Assembly: GCA_964410665.1 (NCBI GenBank)
Contig: CAYPIE010000034.1
Span: forward strand, 1 to 56,679
Source: CAYPIE01 sp964410665
Lineage (GTDB): Bacteria; Planctomycetota; Planctomycetia; Gemmatales; Gemmataceae
Direction of reading: 5' to 3'
Length of the DNA stretch: 56,679 nucleotides
Positions 35,464 through 45,600 of the stretch are shown piece by piece. Every line of letters starts with the position of its first letter. Positions within the stretch are counted from its first letter, which is position 1. A program made the translations under genes and the position numbers. The notes below the pieces were generated by a model. The model saw only the letters and a program-made list of their open reading frames with translations. It made no database searches and was not told where the DNA came from.

Positions 35464-36933
35464 ATGACCTCCCCTGCTGATGCCGACCTGCGCAAGCAAC
35501 GCCAGGTCATCTACTGGAGAACCTTGGCGACGGTGTTTGGACTCAACACCAACGCGAAGAACATCGAGGGCATGACCCACGAGGTCGTTCAGGAGCTTGG
35601 CATGCCCGAGACCATCCTGGATGAGGTCATGGCCATCGATACCGTGTTACAACGCCACCCGGAGCTGAAAAACGACTTTGCCAGCCTGGAACAGGTGTGT
35701 AACCCCGAGAAGGACACACCACGGCCGGACCTCGATACTCCCCTTGAGCCGAGTGACCTTCGCCGCGGTCTGGCCTTTGGCAAGATGCTGATCAACGTCT
35801 TTGGCCCCAACACCATGCACGGGACCATCAGCGCAGCCCAATACAACCAGTGGTGTCAAGATGTGAGCCGCTTTGAGGCTTGCTTTGGTCATCGACCGGG
35901 CGGGCTCCGTGGTCGGAGTGGACGCGGTGGAACTGCGGCGAGCGGCCCTGGTGGACCAGGGGGTGAACAGGGCTCTGGGGGTGCTGAGGGGAAAGGATCA
36001 CCCACCGGGAGTGGTGGCGGGGGTGGTCATCTGCTCGGCGAGGAGGAATTGCGGGCCGGACTGCAGGCCCTGGAGGGCGATCTGATCAAGCGGATGGCCC
36101 TACGCGAGGTGCTGCAGGACGATGCCATGGCCGCCCAGCTCACTCCGTCCATGGCCGTGGTCGAGCAGCTGCTCTACGACAAGGCCAACCTGTCGGGTAA
36201 AGCTCTAAAAAATGCAAAATCACTGATTCGTCAATATGTTGACCAGCTGGCCGAGGTGCTCAAACTCCAGGTGATGCAGGCGGTCAAGGGGAAGCTCGAC
36301 TACTCAGTTCCCCCCAAGCGGGTGTTTCGCAATCTCGACCTCAAACGGACGCTTTGGAAAAACCTCATCCACTACAACCCCGAGGATCGACGGCTCTACG
36401 TCAACGAACTGTTTTACCGGCATACCGCACGCAAAACCACACCTACGCGGATGATCGTGCTGGTGGATCAGTCGGGCTCGATGGTCGATGCCATGGTGCA
36501 GTGTACCATTCTGGCGTCGATCTTTGCCGGTCTGCCTCGGGTCGACATGCACCTGATGGCCTTTGATACTCGCGTTCTCGATCTGACTCCGTGGGTGCAT
36601 GACCCCTTCGAGGTGTTGATGCGGACCAACCTCGGCGGGGGTACCTTGATTCGTAAGGCAGTCCTCGAAGCCTCGGCCAAGATTGAGGAGCCGCGCAACA
36701 CCTGTTTGGTGCTGATTTCCGACTTTTATGAGGGGGGGAGCGACCAGGAGTTGCTCGACACCATCGTCGGTCTGAAAAATGCGGGGGTCCATATCATCCC
36801 GGTTGGGGCGGTCACCAGTTCGGGCTACTTCTCGGTCAGCCAGTTTTTCCGTAGCCGGCTCAAGGAACTGGGCATGCCGATTCTCTCCGGCCATATCCGC
36901 AAACTGATCCAAGAACTGAAAGCCGTCCTGTGA
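35464..36933 (+). CDS. VWA-domain protein, partner of MoxR ATPase
   Basis: A 489-residue cytosolic protein. The N-terminal about 140 residues are helical. A Gly-rich, low-complexity linker follows (about 142-195), then a helical middle and a C-terminal von Willebrand A domain with a complete metal site: DQSGSM from Asp335, the Thr in LGGGTLIRK and the Asp in LISDFYEGG. In MoxR-VWA pairs the VWA protein couples the ATPase to a target complex, as in gas-vesicle, metal-chelatase or dehydrogenase maturation. It sits directly before the MoxR gene (21 bp) and after the 458-residue protein (23 bp). Confidence 0.9.
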   Translation: MTSPADADLRKQRQVIYWRTLATVFGLNTNAKNIEGMTHEVVQELGMPETILDEVMAIDTVLQRHPELKNDFASLEQVCNPEKDTPRPDLDTPLEPSDLRRGLAFGKMLINVFGPNTMHGTISAAQYNQWCQDVSRFEACFGHRPGGLRGRSGRGGTAASGPGGPGGEQGSGGAEGKGSPTGSGGGGGHLLGEEELRAGLQALEGDLIKRMALREVLQDDAMAAQLTPSMAVVEQLLYDKANLSGKALKNAKSLIRQYVDQLAEVLKLQVMQAVKGKLDYSVPPKRVFRNLDLKRTLWKNLIHYNPEDRRLYVNELFYRHTARKTTPTRMIVLVDQSGSMVDAMVQCTILASIFAGLPRVDMHLMAFDTRVLDLTPWVHDPFEVLMRTNLGGGTLIRKAVLEASAKIEEPRNTCLVLISDFYEGGSDQELLDTIVGLKNAGVHIIPVGAVTSSGYFSVSQFFRSRLKELGMPILSGHIRKLIQELKAVL

Positions 36934-36954
36934 GTTCCAACACCTGAGGTTCGC

Positions 36955-38172
36955 ATGGCCAAGCGCTCTGCCAAAAACACTGCTGCAACCGACACGGCGG
37001 TTGCCCCAAGTAAAAATGGTTCCTCGAGCAATGGTACCGCGGTGAGCAAGGTCAAGGCCGATGTTGCCCTGCGTCAGCCGGCCGAGGTCAAGTACGCCGA
37101 TGAGCTCGCCTATCTGGCCGAGCGGGACACGGATGCTCGCCCGTTTACCTGGCGGCTGTCGCCACGCATGGTGCGTACATTCATTCTGGGCAGCCAGCCG
37201 AGTGACCAACTTGACCGCCCGATCAAGCAGAAGTTCTATGGCGACTCCAGCTATGTCGAGCGGGCGATTGTCACTTTGGCCTCCGACCGCGGCTTGCTGC
37301 TCATCGGTGACCCCGGCACCGGCAAGAGTTGGCTGGCCGAGTTGTTGGCCGCGGCGATCAGTGGCAACTCCACCCACGTCGTCCAAGGAACGGCCGGGAC
37401 CACTGAGGACCAGATCAAGTACTCCTGGAATGTGGCCATGGTGATTGCCGCGGGCCAATCTCGCGCGTCGCTGATTTCCTCGCCAATCATGACCGCCATG
37501 AACCTTGGCGAGCTCGGCCGATTCGAAGAGCTGACCCGCTGTACCTCGGATGTCCAGGATGCGTTGATTTCTATTTTAAGTGAAAAATATATATCCATCC
37601 CTGAGCTAAGTGGCCTGGAGAGTGTGGTGTTTGCCCAGCCTGGGTTTAACATCATTGGCACCGCCAATGCCCGCGACCGAGGTGTCAATGACCTGTCGAC
37701 CGCTCTGAAGCGACGGTTTAACTTCGTGCAGATTCCGGTCGTGACTAACAAAAAGACCGAGAAAGAGATTGTGCTGTTCCGGGTGCAGGAGTTGCTTGCC
37801 CGCAACACCTTCGACGTCGAGATCCCGCCAACGTTGATGGATATTCTGCTGCAGACATTTGCCGACATGCGCGAAGCCATGAGCGCGGCTACCTCGGAAG
37901 ACCAGAAGCTGGAGTCAAGCCTATCGACCGCCGAACAGATCGGCGTGGTCGAGGACGCGGTGTTGCACGGTCAGTTCTTTGGCCAGTCGTGTCTGGAGGC
38001 TTATACCATGGCTCGCTCCTTGGTGGGGACCTTGGTGCGTCGGATCCCCGATGATGTCAGCATTCTGAACAAGTTCTGGCATGCCGCGGTCGAGAAACGT
38101 GCCCAGGACAAGAAGGGTGATTGGGAGCCTTTCTTGCAAGGTGGTAAGGATGCCATGGCGTCGATGAGCTGA
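36955..38172 (+). CDS. MoxR-type AAA+ ATPase with altered Walker B
   Basis: A 405-residue AAA+ protein. A low-complexity N-terminal tail (about 1-40) precedes the ATPase domain: Walker A GDPGTGKSW at 118-126, then GTAGTTEDQIKYSW, the sensor-1 region NIIGTANARDRGVN and the arginine segment STALKRRFNF. Where common MoxR proteins have LIDEINRA before the VQDALL helix, this one has GRFEELTRC before VQDALISILSEK, so the usual Asp-Glu pair is Glu-Glu. To my recollection this variant recurs in MoxR proteins of DUF5682 clusters. It may hydrolyse ATP slowly or use another residue. It should remodel a target together with the VWA protein. Confidence 0.9.
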   Translation: MAKRSAKNTAATDTAVAPSKNGSSSNGTAVSKVKADVALRQPAEVKYADELAYLAERDTDARPFTWRLSPRMVRTFILGSQPSDQLDRPIKQKFYGDSSYVERAIVTLASDRGLLLIGDPGTGKSWLAELLAAAISGNSTHVVQGTAGTTEDQIKYSWNVAMVIAAGQSRASLISSPIMTAMNLGELGRFEELTRCTSDVQDALISILSEKYISIPELSGLESVVFAQPGFNIIGTANARDRGVNDLSTALKRRFNFVQIPVVTNKKTEKEIVLFRVQELLARNTFDVEIPPTLMDILLQTFADMREAMSAATSEDQKLESSLSTAEQIGVVEDAVLHGQFFGQSCLEAYTMARSLVGTLVRRIPDDVSILNKFWHAAVEKRAQDKKGDWEPFLQGGKDAMASMS

Positions 38173-38196
38173 GCCCCGCACCTGGAAGCCTTCGTG

Positions 38197-41121
38197 ATGC
38201 AAACGACGACCCCCCGGCCGCTTGCGGACGATGCGCTGGCACCTTTGCGTGAGCAGTTGCTGGCCGCCGCCCGCGAATTTACCGATGCACAGCATCCCCT
38301 GAGCCAACTGCTCGGGGCGATTGCCGATGATGTGGAGCGGGCGATGGCCGAGCCGTTGGAGATCTTCCCGATCTGCCACCACTCGCCCGCCTCTGCCCTG
38401 CAGATGATCCGACGGCTGCAAAGCGACCCACCGCAGGTCATCTTTATGGAGATGTGTGAGGACTTCTTACCGCTGGTCGAGAAGTTTGCCGACTGCAAGC
38501 TGCCAGTGGCCTTCCAGGCGTTTGCCGGTCAAACCGATGCTTTTCCGGCCAGCTGGACACCGCTTAGTGTGGTGGGTCCGTTTACCGAATTCTCCGCCGA
38601 GTATCAGGCGATTGTCTATACCCTGACCCATCCCACGACCACACTGGTGTTTGTCGACCGTTCGACCGACCATCTATTCCAGTGGCTACCCCAGGAAGAG
38701 GGTGAACTGGAAAAACACCTCGCCCATGAGGAAACCGAAAGCGACACGACGCTGACCGAGGAGGGCGAGGAACAAACCACCCCGACCCATGGGGCGGCGG
38801 TGGGGGTGCAGATCGGCTCGGTCGAGCCGACCTTTGCTCAGTTCCGTGAGTTTCTCTTGCGCAACGCCCAGGTGCGTCACTTTGCCGAGTGGTGGGATCA
38901 GTATGTCGAACAGCCGCTGATCGGCCATGATTACACGACCTATCGCCAGGTCATGTGCCTGGTCGGCAGCTTGCTTCGCCGGCTAGGCCGCCAAGAGGCT
39001 GACCATGCCTCGGATCGGCAGCGGGAACGCTTTATGTGGACCCGGATCAAGGATTATCTGGCCCAGCACAACATTGCTCCCGAGCAAGCCCTGTATGTCT
39101 GCGGGGCGATCCATGCCGTCAGCGATATTCCGGAGTACGGGACTGGCAACGACTTCCGCTGGGAGATCCCGCCAAGAACCGACACCAAGTGGCTTTACGG
39201 GATGATCCCCTCGAGCTATGTGGCCATCGAGCATCAGTTCCACTTCCCACCCGGGACGGTGACCCTCGCCGATGCCACCTGGCAGAAGTCGCGTACCGCC
39301 CTCAATGTAAAACCCTTCGTTCTGAATCCTTCTCCCAGCAAGAACACTCCCGCGACCAAAGGGAAGAAAAAGACACCGCCACTGCCTCCGCTCCCAGTGG
39401 CAAGCTCGACGCCTGTCAACCACTCGGTGGTCGGCCTGTCACTGGCGGATTTTCTATCTCGACCGCCACAGCCAACCGTCCAGGACGAGGAGCAGTTTCT
39501 TGGCTGGTGTGTCGAGATTGTCAAGCTGGCTCGCAAGAACGGCTACCTGACCTCGACCGCCGATGCCATCGCCATCTACCAGACCTCAACGCTGCTCGGC
39601 CGCTTGCGCAACCGCCAACATCCCTCGCCCTACGATTTCCGCGATGCGGCCATCACCTGCCTGGAGAAAGACCGTACCCCCAAGAAGCGGAACATCGAAC
39701 GTCTGTGTGACATCCTGCTCGGTGGGGATCGTAGCGGTCGGGTAGGCTATCAGTCTTTACCGCCCCTGGCCCAGGATGTGTACAACCGACTGGCGCCGCT
39801 GGGGGTGAACTTACAGGCCAGCACCATCCAACGGGCTCTACTGGATCTACGCAAGCAGCCAGAATTGTTGCCTTGTTCGGATCTACTGTGGAAGCTGCGC
39901 TATCTGCTACAGGACCAGACGTTTCGGCCGATCATGGGAGAGCGAACGCTTGGTCACACGCCGATGCAGGAGTCCTGGGACATTGCGCTGGGCAAAAACC
40001 AGACCGGCGTCATCATGCTCGGCTATGAAGGCATTACCGTTGAGTATGTCTTAGAGAAGCGGCTCAAAGCCCGTACCTTCGCGGGGGATGCCAGCACGGT
40101 GACGGCTCTGGCGGCGGTGGAGGATTGCCTGCTCTATCTCAAGAGCAGCCGACTTGCGGAAGAGATGGGTGATCATGCGGTTGGTCTCTTGGTCCAGGAG
40201 ACGGGTGCTCAGTCAGCTCCGGAGATCTTCGAACGGGTGCGGCGGCTGGTGCATCACTTGCGTTCAACACCCGGTGGCTTACCGACTTGGCTGAAGCGGT
40301 TTGTGACCACCGGCTATGCCCACTACTGTACGTTATTGCCGAACTCGTTTGCCGACCGGGGGACCAACCCCGAGCAGATCGCCGGGATGCTGGCCTTTCT
40401 GTTTACCCTGGAAAGTCTGGCCCTATCGTTTGGCTGCAACCGCTCGCAGCTGCTCATCGCGGTGCAGCAGGCTTCGAGCGGGATGGAGGATCCCAACAAG
40501 CTGGGACTGCTCTGGACCGCCGAGTGGATCCTGAACCTCCGGACGCTTGCAAGCATCCGAGCCTTCTTCCAGGAGCTTCTGGACAACCCGCTGGCACTAC
40601 CCGCGTTCCCGGGCTATATCAACGGCTTTTTGCTGGCGCTAAAGTTCACTCCCCAAGTGGGGCGATTTGTGGTTGAACTGGTGAGTCGGGCTTTTGAGCG
40701 GCTCCCCGACCGAATTCTGATGCCCTGGTTTCCAGGGTTGATCATGGCCTTGCGGCCTCATGTCGAGTCGCTGTTGCCCCAGTTGTTGCGCGAAGTGTCG
40801 CAGTGCTACCCCGAGCGTTTGGAAGCTCTGCAAGCCTGGACGCCGCCCTGGGAGCGTTTACCCCGCGAAGCGGCCAAGACCTCGACCACACCGACACCCG
40901 CTTCCCCGGCTGAAACGGAGGTGGCTGCACTCCTCCGGACATGGCCGGCCGCGACCGAGGCGGCGGCACGTTTGTGCGGCGTGGAAGGTCGCTGGGAAGC
41001 GATAGAACCGACTGGCGGGGAGGTGTTGCCGAGCCGCCAGGAGGGAGAAGTGATTCAGCTTTTGGCAACCTATCCGACGAGTGGAGTTGCCCTGGCGAGG
41101 TTGCTTGGGCAATCGCCATAA
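38197..41121 (+). CDS. DUF5682-type protein of MoxR-VWA cluster
   Basis: A 974-residue protein. The N-terminal region has the signature CHHSPASA (His61-His62) and FMEMCED, and a later CGAIHA motif, the pattern of DUF5682 and of the wider EreA/ChaN-like hydrolase fold. The His/Glu pairs may form an active site, but no reaction is established. A basic, Pro/Lys-rich linker near residue 385-405 separates this from a long helical C-terminal part (about 500-900) that looks scaffold-like. The ATG at 38197 is preferred: GGAAG lies 8 bp upstream. A GTG one codon earlier is equally possible. The gene starts 24 bp after moxR and closes the cluster. In other bacteria DUF5682 genes also sit next to MoxR and VWA genes. 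Confidence 0.85.
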   Translation: MQTTTPRPLADDALAPLREQLLAAAREFTDAQHPLSQLLGAIADDVERAMAEPLEIFPICHHSPASALQMIRRLQSDPPQVIFMEMCEDFLPLVEKFADCKLPVAFQAFAGQTDAFPASWTPLSVVGPFTEFSAEYQAIVYTLTHPTTTLVFVDRSTDHLFQWLPQEEGELEKHLAHEETESDTTLTEEGEEQTTPTHGAAVGVQIGSVEPTFAQFREFLLRNAQVRHFAEWWDQYVEQPLIGHDYTTYRQVMCLVGSLLRRLGRQEADHASDRQRERFMWTRIKDYLAQHNIAPEQALYVCGAIHAVSDIPEYGTGNDFRWEIPPRTDTKWLYGMIPSSYVAIEHQFHFPPGTVTLADATWQKSRTALNVKPFVLNPSPSKNTPATKGKKKTPPLPPLPVASSTPVNHSVVGLSLADFLSRPPQPTVQDEEQFLGWCVEIVKLARKNGYLTSTADAIAIYQTSTLLGRLRNRQHPSPYDFRDAAITCLEKDRTPKKRNIERLCDILLGGDRSGRVGYQSLPPLAQDVYNRLAPLGVNLQASTIQRALLDLRKQPELLPCSDLLWKLRYLLQDQTFRPIMGERTLGHTPMQESWDIALGKNQTGVIMLGYEGITVEYVLEKRLKARTFAGDASTVTALAAVEDCLLYLKSSRLAEEMGDHAVGLLVQETGAQSAPEIFERVRRLVHHLRSTPGGLPTWLKRFVTTGYAHYCTLLPNSFADRGTNPEQIAGMLAFLFTLESLALSFGCNRSQLLIAVQQASSGMEDPNKLGLLWTAEWILNLRTLASIRAFFQELLDNPLALPAFPGYINGFLLALKFTPQVGRFVVELVSRAFERLPDRILMPWFPGLIMALRPHVESLLPQLLREVSQCYPERLEALQAWTPPWERLPREAAKTSTTPTPASPAETEVAALLRTWPAATEAAARLCGVEGRWEAIEPTGGEVLPSRQEGEVIQLLATYPTSGVALARLLGQSP

Positions 41122-41141
41122 CGGTCCACTCACCCGTTTGG

Positions 41142-41978
41142 TTAAGGGGTGCGGACGTTATTGATGCTGACTCGCTCAACACCGGGCTGTTTTTCCAGCT
41201 GCTGGGTCAATTCCCAGATCCATCCCATGTTGCGGACCGCCCCGGAGAGCCGCACGACAAATCCAGATCGTTCTGCATCAACAGGATGCAGATTGATCTG
41301 GATTTGTCGAAAGCGTGGATCAGACCAGCGTATCTTTTCCAGTCGTTCGAACAAATCTAACTCGGGGGCGCGTGAGGATTGCCGCTGAGTGCCTGGGTGG
41401 GCGACCTGAGGGGAGACGTTGCCCGGTTGGGGTTGGCGGGACGTTGGGATGGCTGGGGCAACCGTTCGCCGATGCTCGGGTGGGGCCACTGCTAGCTGTG
41501 AGGGGCCGGGGGCCGGGGACCGTCTCGCCGCGGCCACTGGGGGCTCACGTGGCGACTGATGGCTCGGAAGCCGTGGCATCGGAGGCAGGTCGGGCATTAC
41601 ACTTTCCGGCAATGTGTCACGTGCGAGTTGGGCAAACTGAATCATCAGAGAATCAGAATAGGATTGAACATGGCATTGCATGTTGACTTTCCGCAACCCA
41701 GGAATGGATAGCAATTCTGACTCGATTCGCTTCTTCTGTTTGTGGTCGAGAATCCCTCCCCAGACTCGTACCACTCCCTGATGAACCTCGATTCCCAGCT
41801 GTAAATCAGTGAAGTCGGGATGCTTGTCGAGCCGATCACGGGCGGTAAGCATGACCTGAATGTCAGATGCACGCCATAGCGGTGGTTCCTCGCCTTGCAA
41901 GGGGCTTCTGGTCAGCAGAAGACCACCCAGCAACAACAGAAGAACTTGGGTCCGGGCAACCAGGAAGCAAAGCCGCAT
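41142..41978 (-). CDS. Exported protein with two BON-like domains
   Basis: A 278-residue protein with a signal peptide (about residues 1-29). Two BON-like units are visible: residues about 38-108 (LDKHPDFTDLQLGIEVHQG and VVRVWGGILDHKQKKRIESEL) and about 215-277 (FRQIQINLHPVDAERSGFVV and RLSGAVRNMGWIWELTQQLE). Between them lies a Pro/Arg/Gln-rich linker, likely flexible. BON domains bind membranes or sugars and occur in outer-membrane maintenance proteins. The gene is convergent with the cluster, ending 20 bp after the DUF5682 stop. The N-terminus fits an exported protein. The Shine-Dalgarno is weak. Confidence 0.8.
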   Translation of the reverse strand: MRLCFLVARTQVLLLLLGGLLLTRSPLQGEEPPLWRASDIQVMLTARDRLDKHPDFTDLQLGIEVHQGVVRVWGGILDHKQKKRIESELLSIPGLRKVNMQCHVQSYSDSLMIQFAQLARDTLPESVMPDLPPMPRLPSHQSPREPPVAAARRSPAPGPSQLAVAPPEHRRTVAPAIPTSRQPQPGNVSPQVAHPGTQRQSSRAPELDLFERLEKIRWSDPRFRQIQINLHPVDAERSGFVVRLSGAVRNMGWIWELTQQLEKQPGVERVSINNVRTP

Positions 41979-42617
41979 GATGGCATCTCATCAGTGTGCA
42001 TCGAGTGGGCGGAACGGCCTATTTGATTGTGGACGCTGGATGGGGGCTTGAGAACCCCATCCCATGTCCCGCGCCGAGAAATCCACCAACAAACTGAAAA
42101 ACCTGGCTGTTGGTGCCAGTTTGCCGTTCCGGGAAAACTGGTCGGGTTGTGTCGATAGGACCTCGCAAACGACTTTGCAGGCGACTGCTGCCCACGGTGG
42201 TGGAACTGAGACGGTCCAGGGCTCGGGGCCTGCCAAGATCTCCCGCTGGGCCAACGTTGCCAGGGCCGCACGAGAAGAAAGGAATCACTTCGTCCGATAT
42301 TAAAACAAAGTACGTTTATAATTATCAGAATTCAGTCGCCCGCCTTCTTCTACGGTATTATGTTCAGAGAGCAATATCTAGATTAGATTTCAAAATGCAC
42401 CGATTATTCGCATGGTATTCGTTGACAACGCCTGTTCAGTATTCCATCTTACCAGCAGAGCGAGGTCCATGTTCGGCATGGATCGTCCCACACCCCTCGC
42501 TTGATCCACCCACGATGATTCGGCAGCCCCCCTTGCCAGCCCCCTGCCACCGGTCGGTTGCGAATGACCCTTGTTGGATGGTTGTTCCCCCGTTCACCGA
42601 CTGCGTCGGAGGAATCG
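41979..42617. other. 639-bp intergenic region before the Calx-beta gene
   Basis: No supported gene. The part 42290-42440 is clearly AT-rich compared with its surroundings and contains a TATAAT (42317-42322) without a good -35, and a perfect TTGACA (42422-42427) with a weak -10. The rest holds short frames with no start signals. A long leader is likely for the downstream gene. Confidence 0.5.
42422..42450 (+). promoter_or_regulatory. Possible promoter of the Calx-beta gene
   Basis: TTGACA (42422-42427) is a perfect -35. CATCTT (42445-42450) lies 17 bp on but matches the -10 poorly (three of six). It would give a leader of about 160 nt. The TATAAT at 42317-42322 is an alternative. Confidence 0.25.
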
Positions 42618-45600
42618 ATGTACCCACGATATGCCACGCTCTCCCAGTGGTTTGCCCACCGCCGGGCGACGCGCCGACCCGCTTCGACGCGAACGCCCCT
42701 GAACGTTGAACTTCTGGAGGGACGCTTGGCTCCCTCCGCCAATGTGTGGGTCACCACCCATGTTGGCAGTGATCAGCAGCTGCGTGAATACACTTCCGAA
42801 GGTGAGCTGGTGCAGACGGTGACCATCGAACCAGGTGGTCCAGCCGAAGATGCCCGCGGTCTGGTCATTGACGATGCCGGCAACATTCATGTGTTCAACG
42901 GGACCAACAATCCTTATCTGAGCACCTACGATGCGGGAACCGGATCCTGGTCCCACCGCACTTATAACCAATGGAGTGCTTCGTCGAACGACGGGGGTCT
43001 AGCCGTCTGGGGCAACTCGGTTTTTGCCAGTGACAACTTTACGCACGGCGACGACATCTTCAGTCCGCCGTATAAGGGGATTGTGCACTTTGATCTGGCC
43101 ACCGGGACGACCAGCCGTTTTTCGACCAGCAATGCGTATACCGATGTGACTATCGGGCAAGATGGCAAGCTCTATGCCCTGGACACGTTCCGCAGGGTGC
43201 GCGTGTTCGACCCGGATACGCTCGCGCTGGAACGGACGCTGTCGCTGCCGTTTACGATCTATCGCGGTCTGGCTGTGGATGCCGATGGCAATCTCTATGT
43301 GGCCTCTTGGCAACAAAAGCTGTATCGCTTCGACGCCAACGGAGTGCAACAAGAGGTGATTACGGTGTCCTTACCGCCCGCTGCGGGATGGTTCTACGAC
43401 TTGACCGATATCGACATTTCTGCCGATGGCCGACTGTTGCTGGGTTCCTACTCCGGCCAAGTCGTTCAGATGGATACCGACTTCAGCAACGTCACCTACT
43501 TCGCCACTGGGGGCGGTTCGCTATTTGTGACCTTCGCGGGCGACGATACGCCGCCGCCGCCGCCGCCCCCACCTCCGGCGGTGACTCCTGACCTCACCGT
43601 TGGCGATGTGAGTGTCGATGAACGGGATTTTGGGACGGTCAGTGCCACCTTTGAGGTGACTCTCTCCGAGGCAGCCGGGACGGCGATCGAAGTCAACTAC
43701 GCGACACGGTCGGGCACTGCGACGGCGGATGTCGACTATACCCCGACCAGTGGGACACTCACCTTTGCTTCCGGGGAGACCAGCAAGACGGTCACGGTGA
43801 CCGTGCTGGCCGACACCTCCGATGAGCTCGATGAGACCTTCTTCCTGGATCTCACCGCGTCGACCGGGGTCAATATTGTGGATGGCGAAGGGCTGGCCAC
43901 CATTGTGGATGACGATGCTCCAAGGGTGAACATCGGTGATGCCGAAGTGACCGAGGGAAATGCTGGGACGACGCCCGCAACCTTCTTGGTGAGCCTCGAC
44001 GAGCCCGCCGTGCTCCCCGTGACGGTCACCTACAACACCTTTAGCAGCACAGCGATCGAAGGGAGTGACTTCGCCGACACCAGCGGGACCTTGACCTTTG
44101 CTCCGGGTGAAACCAGCAAGGAGTTCACCGTCGAGGTATTTGGCGACACGACCGAGGAGGCGGATGAGATCTTCTTGGTAAGCCTGTCCGGTTTGGTCAA
44201 CGCGACGTATGGCGACACTTCGGGAACGGGCACCATTGTCAACGATGATCAGGACCTGGTCGAAGTGTCAGTCGGCGATGTGGAGGTAACGGAGGGGAAC
44301 GAGGGTACGGTCGATGCCGTGTTTGTGGTCAGCCTGTCCCAAGCAGCAGCCGGGCCGGTGACGGTCAACTACACCACGACGCCCGGTACGGCTAGTGCTG
44401 GCAGCGACTATACACCCGTCAGCGGTACCTTGAGTTTCGAGCCGGGTGAAGCGAGCAAGACGGTGACCGTACTGGTGTTTGGTGACTACACCGTGGAACT
44501 CAGCGAAATCTTCTACCTGGATTTGACCGCGGCCACCCAGGCGCAGATTGTCGACGGTCGTGGCCAAGGGGGCATTGCCAATGATGACATCCTCCTCACC
44601 GCATCGGTCGATGATGTGTCGGTGGTTGAGGGTGACGTCGCCACGGTAGCGGCGGAATTCACGGTGACGTTGTCCGAGGCGGTGGGGTATTCCGTCGACA
44701 TTGACTATACGACTACCCCGGGCAGTGCTGCCGAAGGCAGTGACTACATCCCAGTAAATGGCACCCTGACCTTCCTACCGGGCGAAACCAGCAAGACCAT
44801 CCCTGTTGCAGTAGTCGGTGAAGAGACCTACGAGCCCAGCGAGGTATTCTACGTCGATTTGAGCAACCCGATCCGAGTTGAGCTCAGCGATGCCCGCGGC
44901 CAGGGAACCATCAGCAACGATGACAGTACGCCCGCCCTCACGGTTGCCGAGGCCTCGGTAATCGAAGGCGATGTGGGTACGACCGAGCTGAACTTTGCGG
45001 TAACCCTGTCGAACCCGACCTCCCAACCGGTCACGGTGAGCTATCACACCATCGCAGGCTGGGCAACGCCTGGGTATGATTACGTGCATGCCGATAGCTC
45101 GGTGACGATTGATCCCGGCCAAACAAGTCAAACGATTACCATCACGGTTCTGAATGATGACCTGGTAGAACCGGATGAAAGCCTGCTGGTACAGGTCCTG
45201 GAAGTCAGCGGAGCTTCGATCGCCGATGATTTGATCTCCGGTCGCATTCTCGACGATGACCTGCCAGAAGTCTCCATCAGCGATACCTCGGAGGTTGAGG
45301 GCGACTCGGGGTCACGAACCATCCGCTTCACGGTCAGCCTGTCGAGCACGCCCTACAAGGAAGTGGTTGTCGACTTCGCGACCCGTGACGGTACGGCACT
45401 CGCGGGGACGGATTATGCTGCCTTGACCTCCTCGGTGGTGTTTCCGCAGACGCATACGTCGAAGACGATTTATATCGATGTCTTCGGGGAACTCGAGCGT
45501 GAGGAAGATGAAACTTTCTTCGTGGATCTCCTGCAGGCCAACAACGCCACCATCGCCGATGGGGAGGGCGTCGGGACCATCGTCGATGACGATGTACCAG

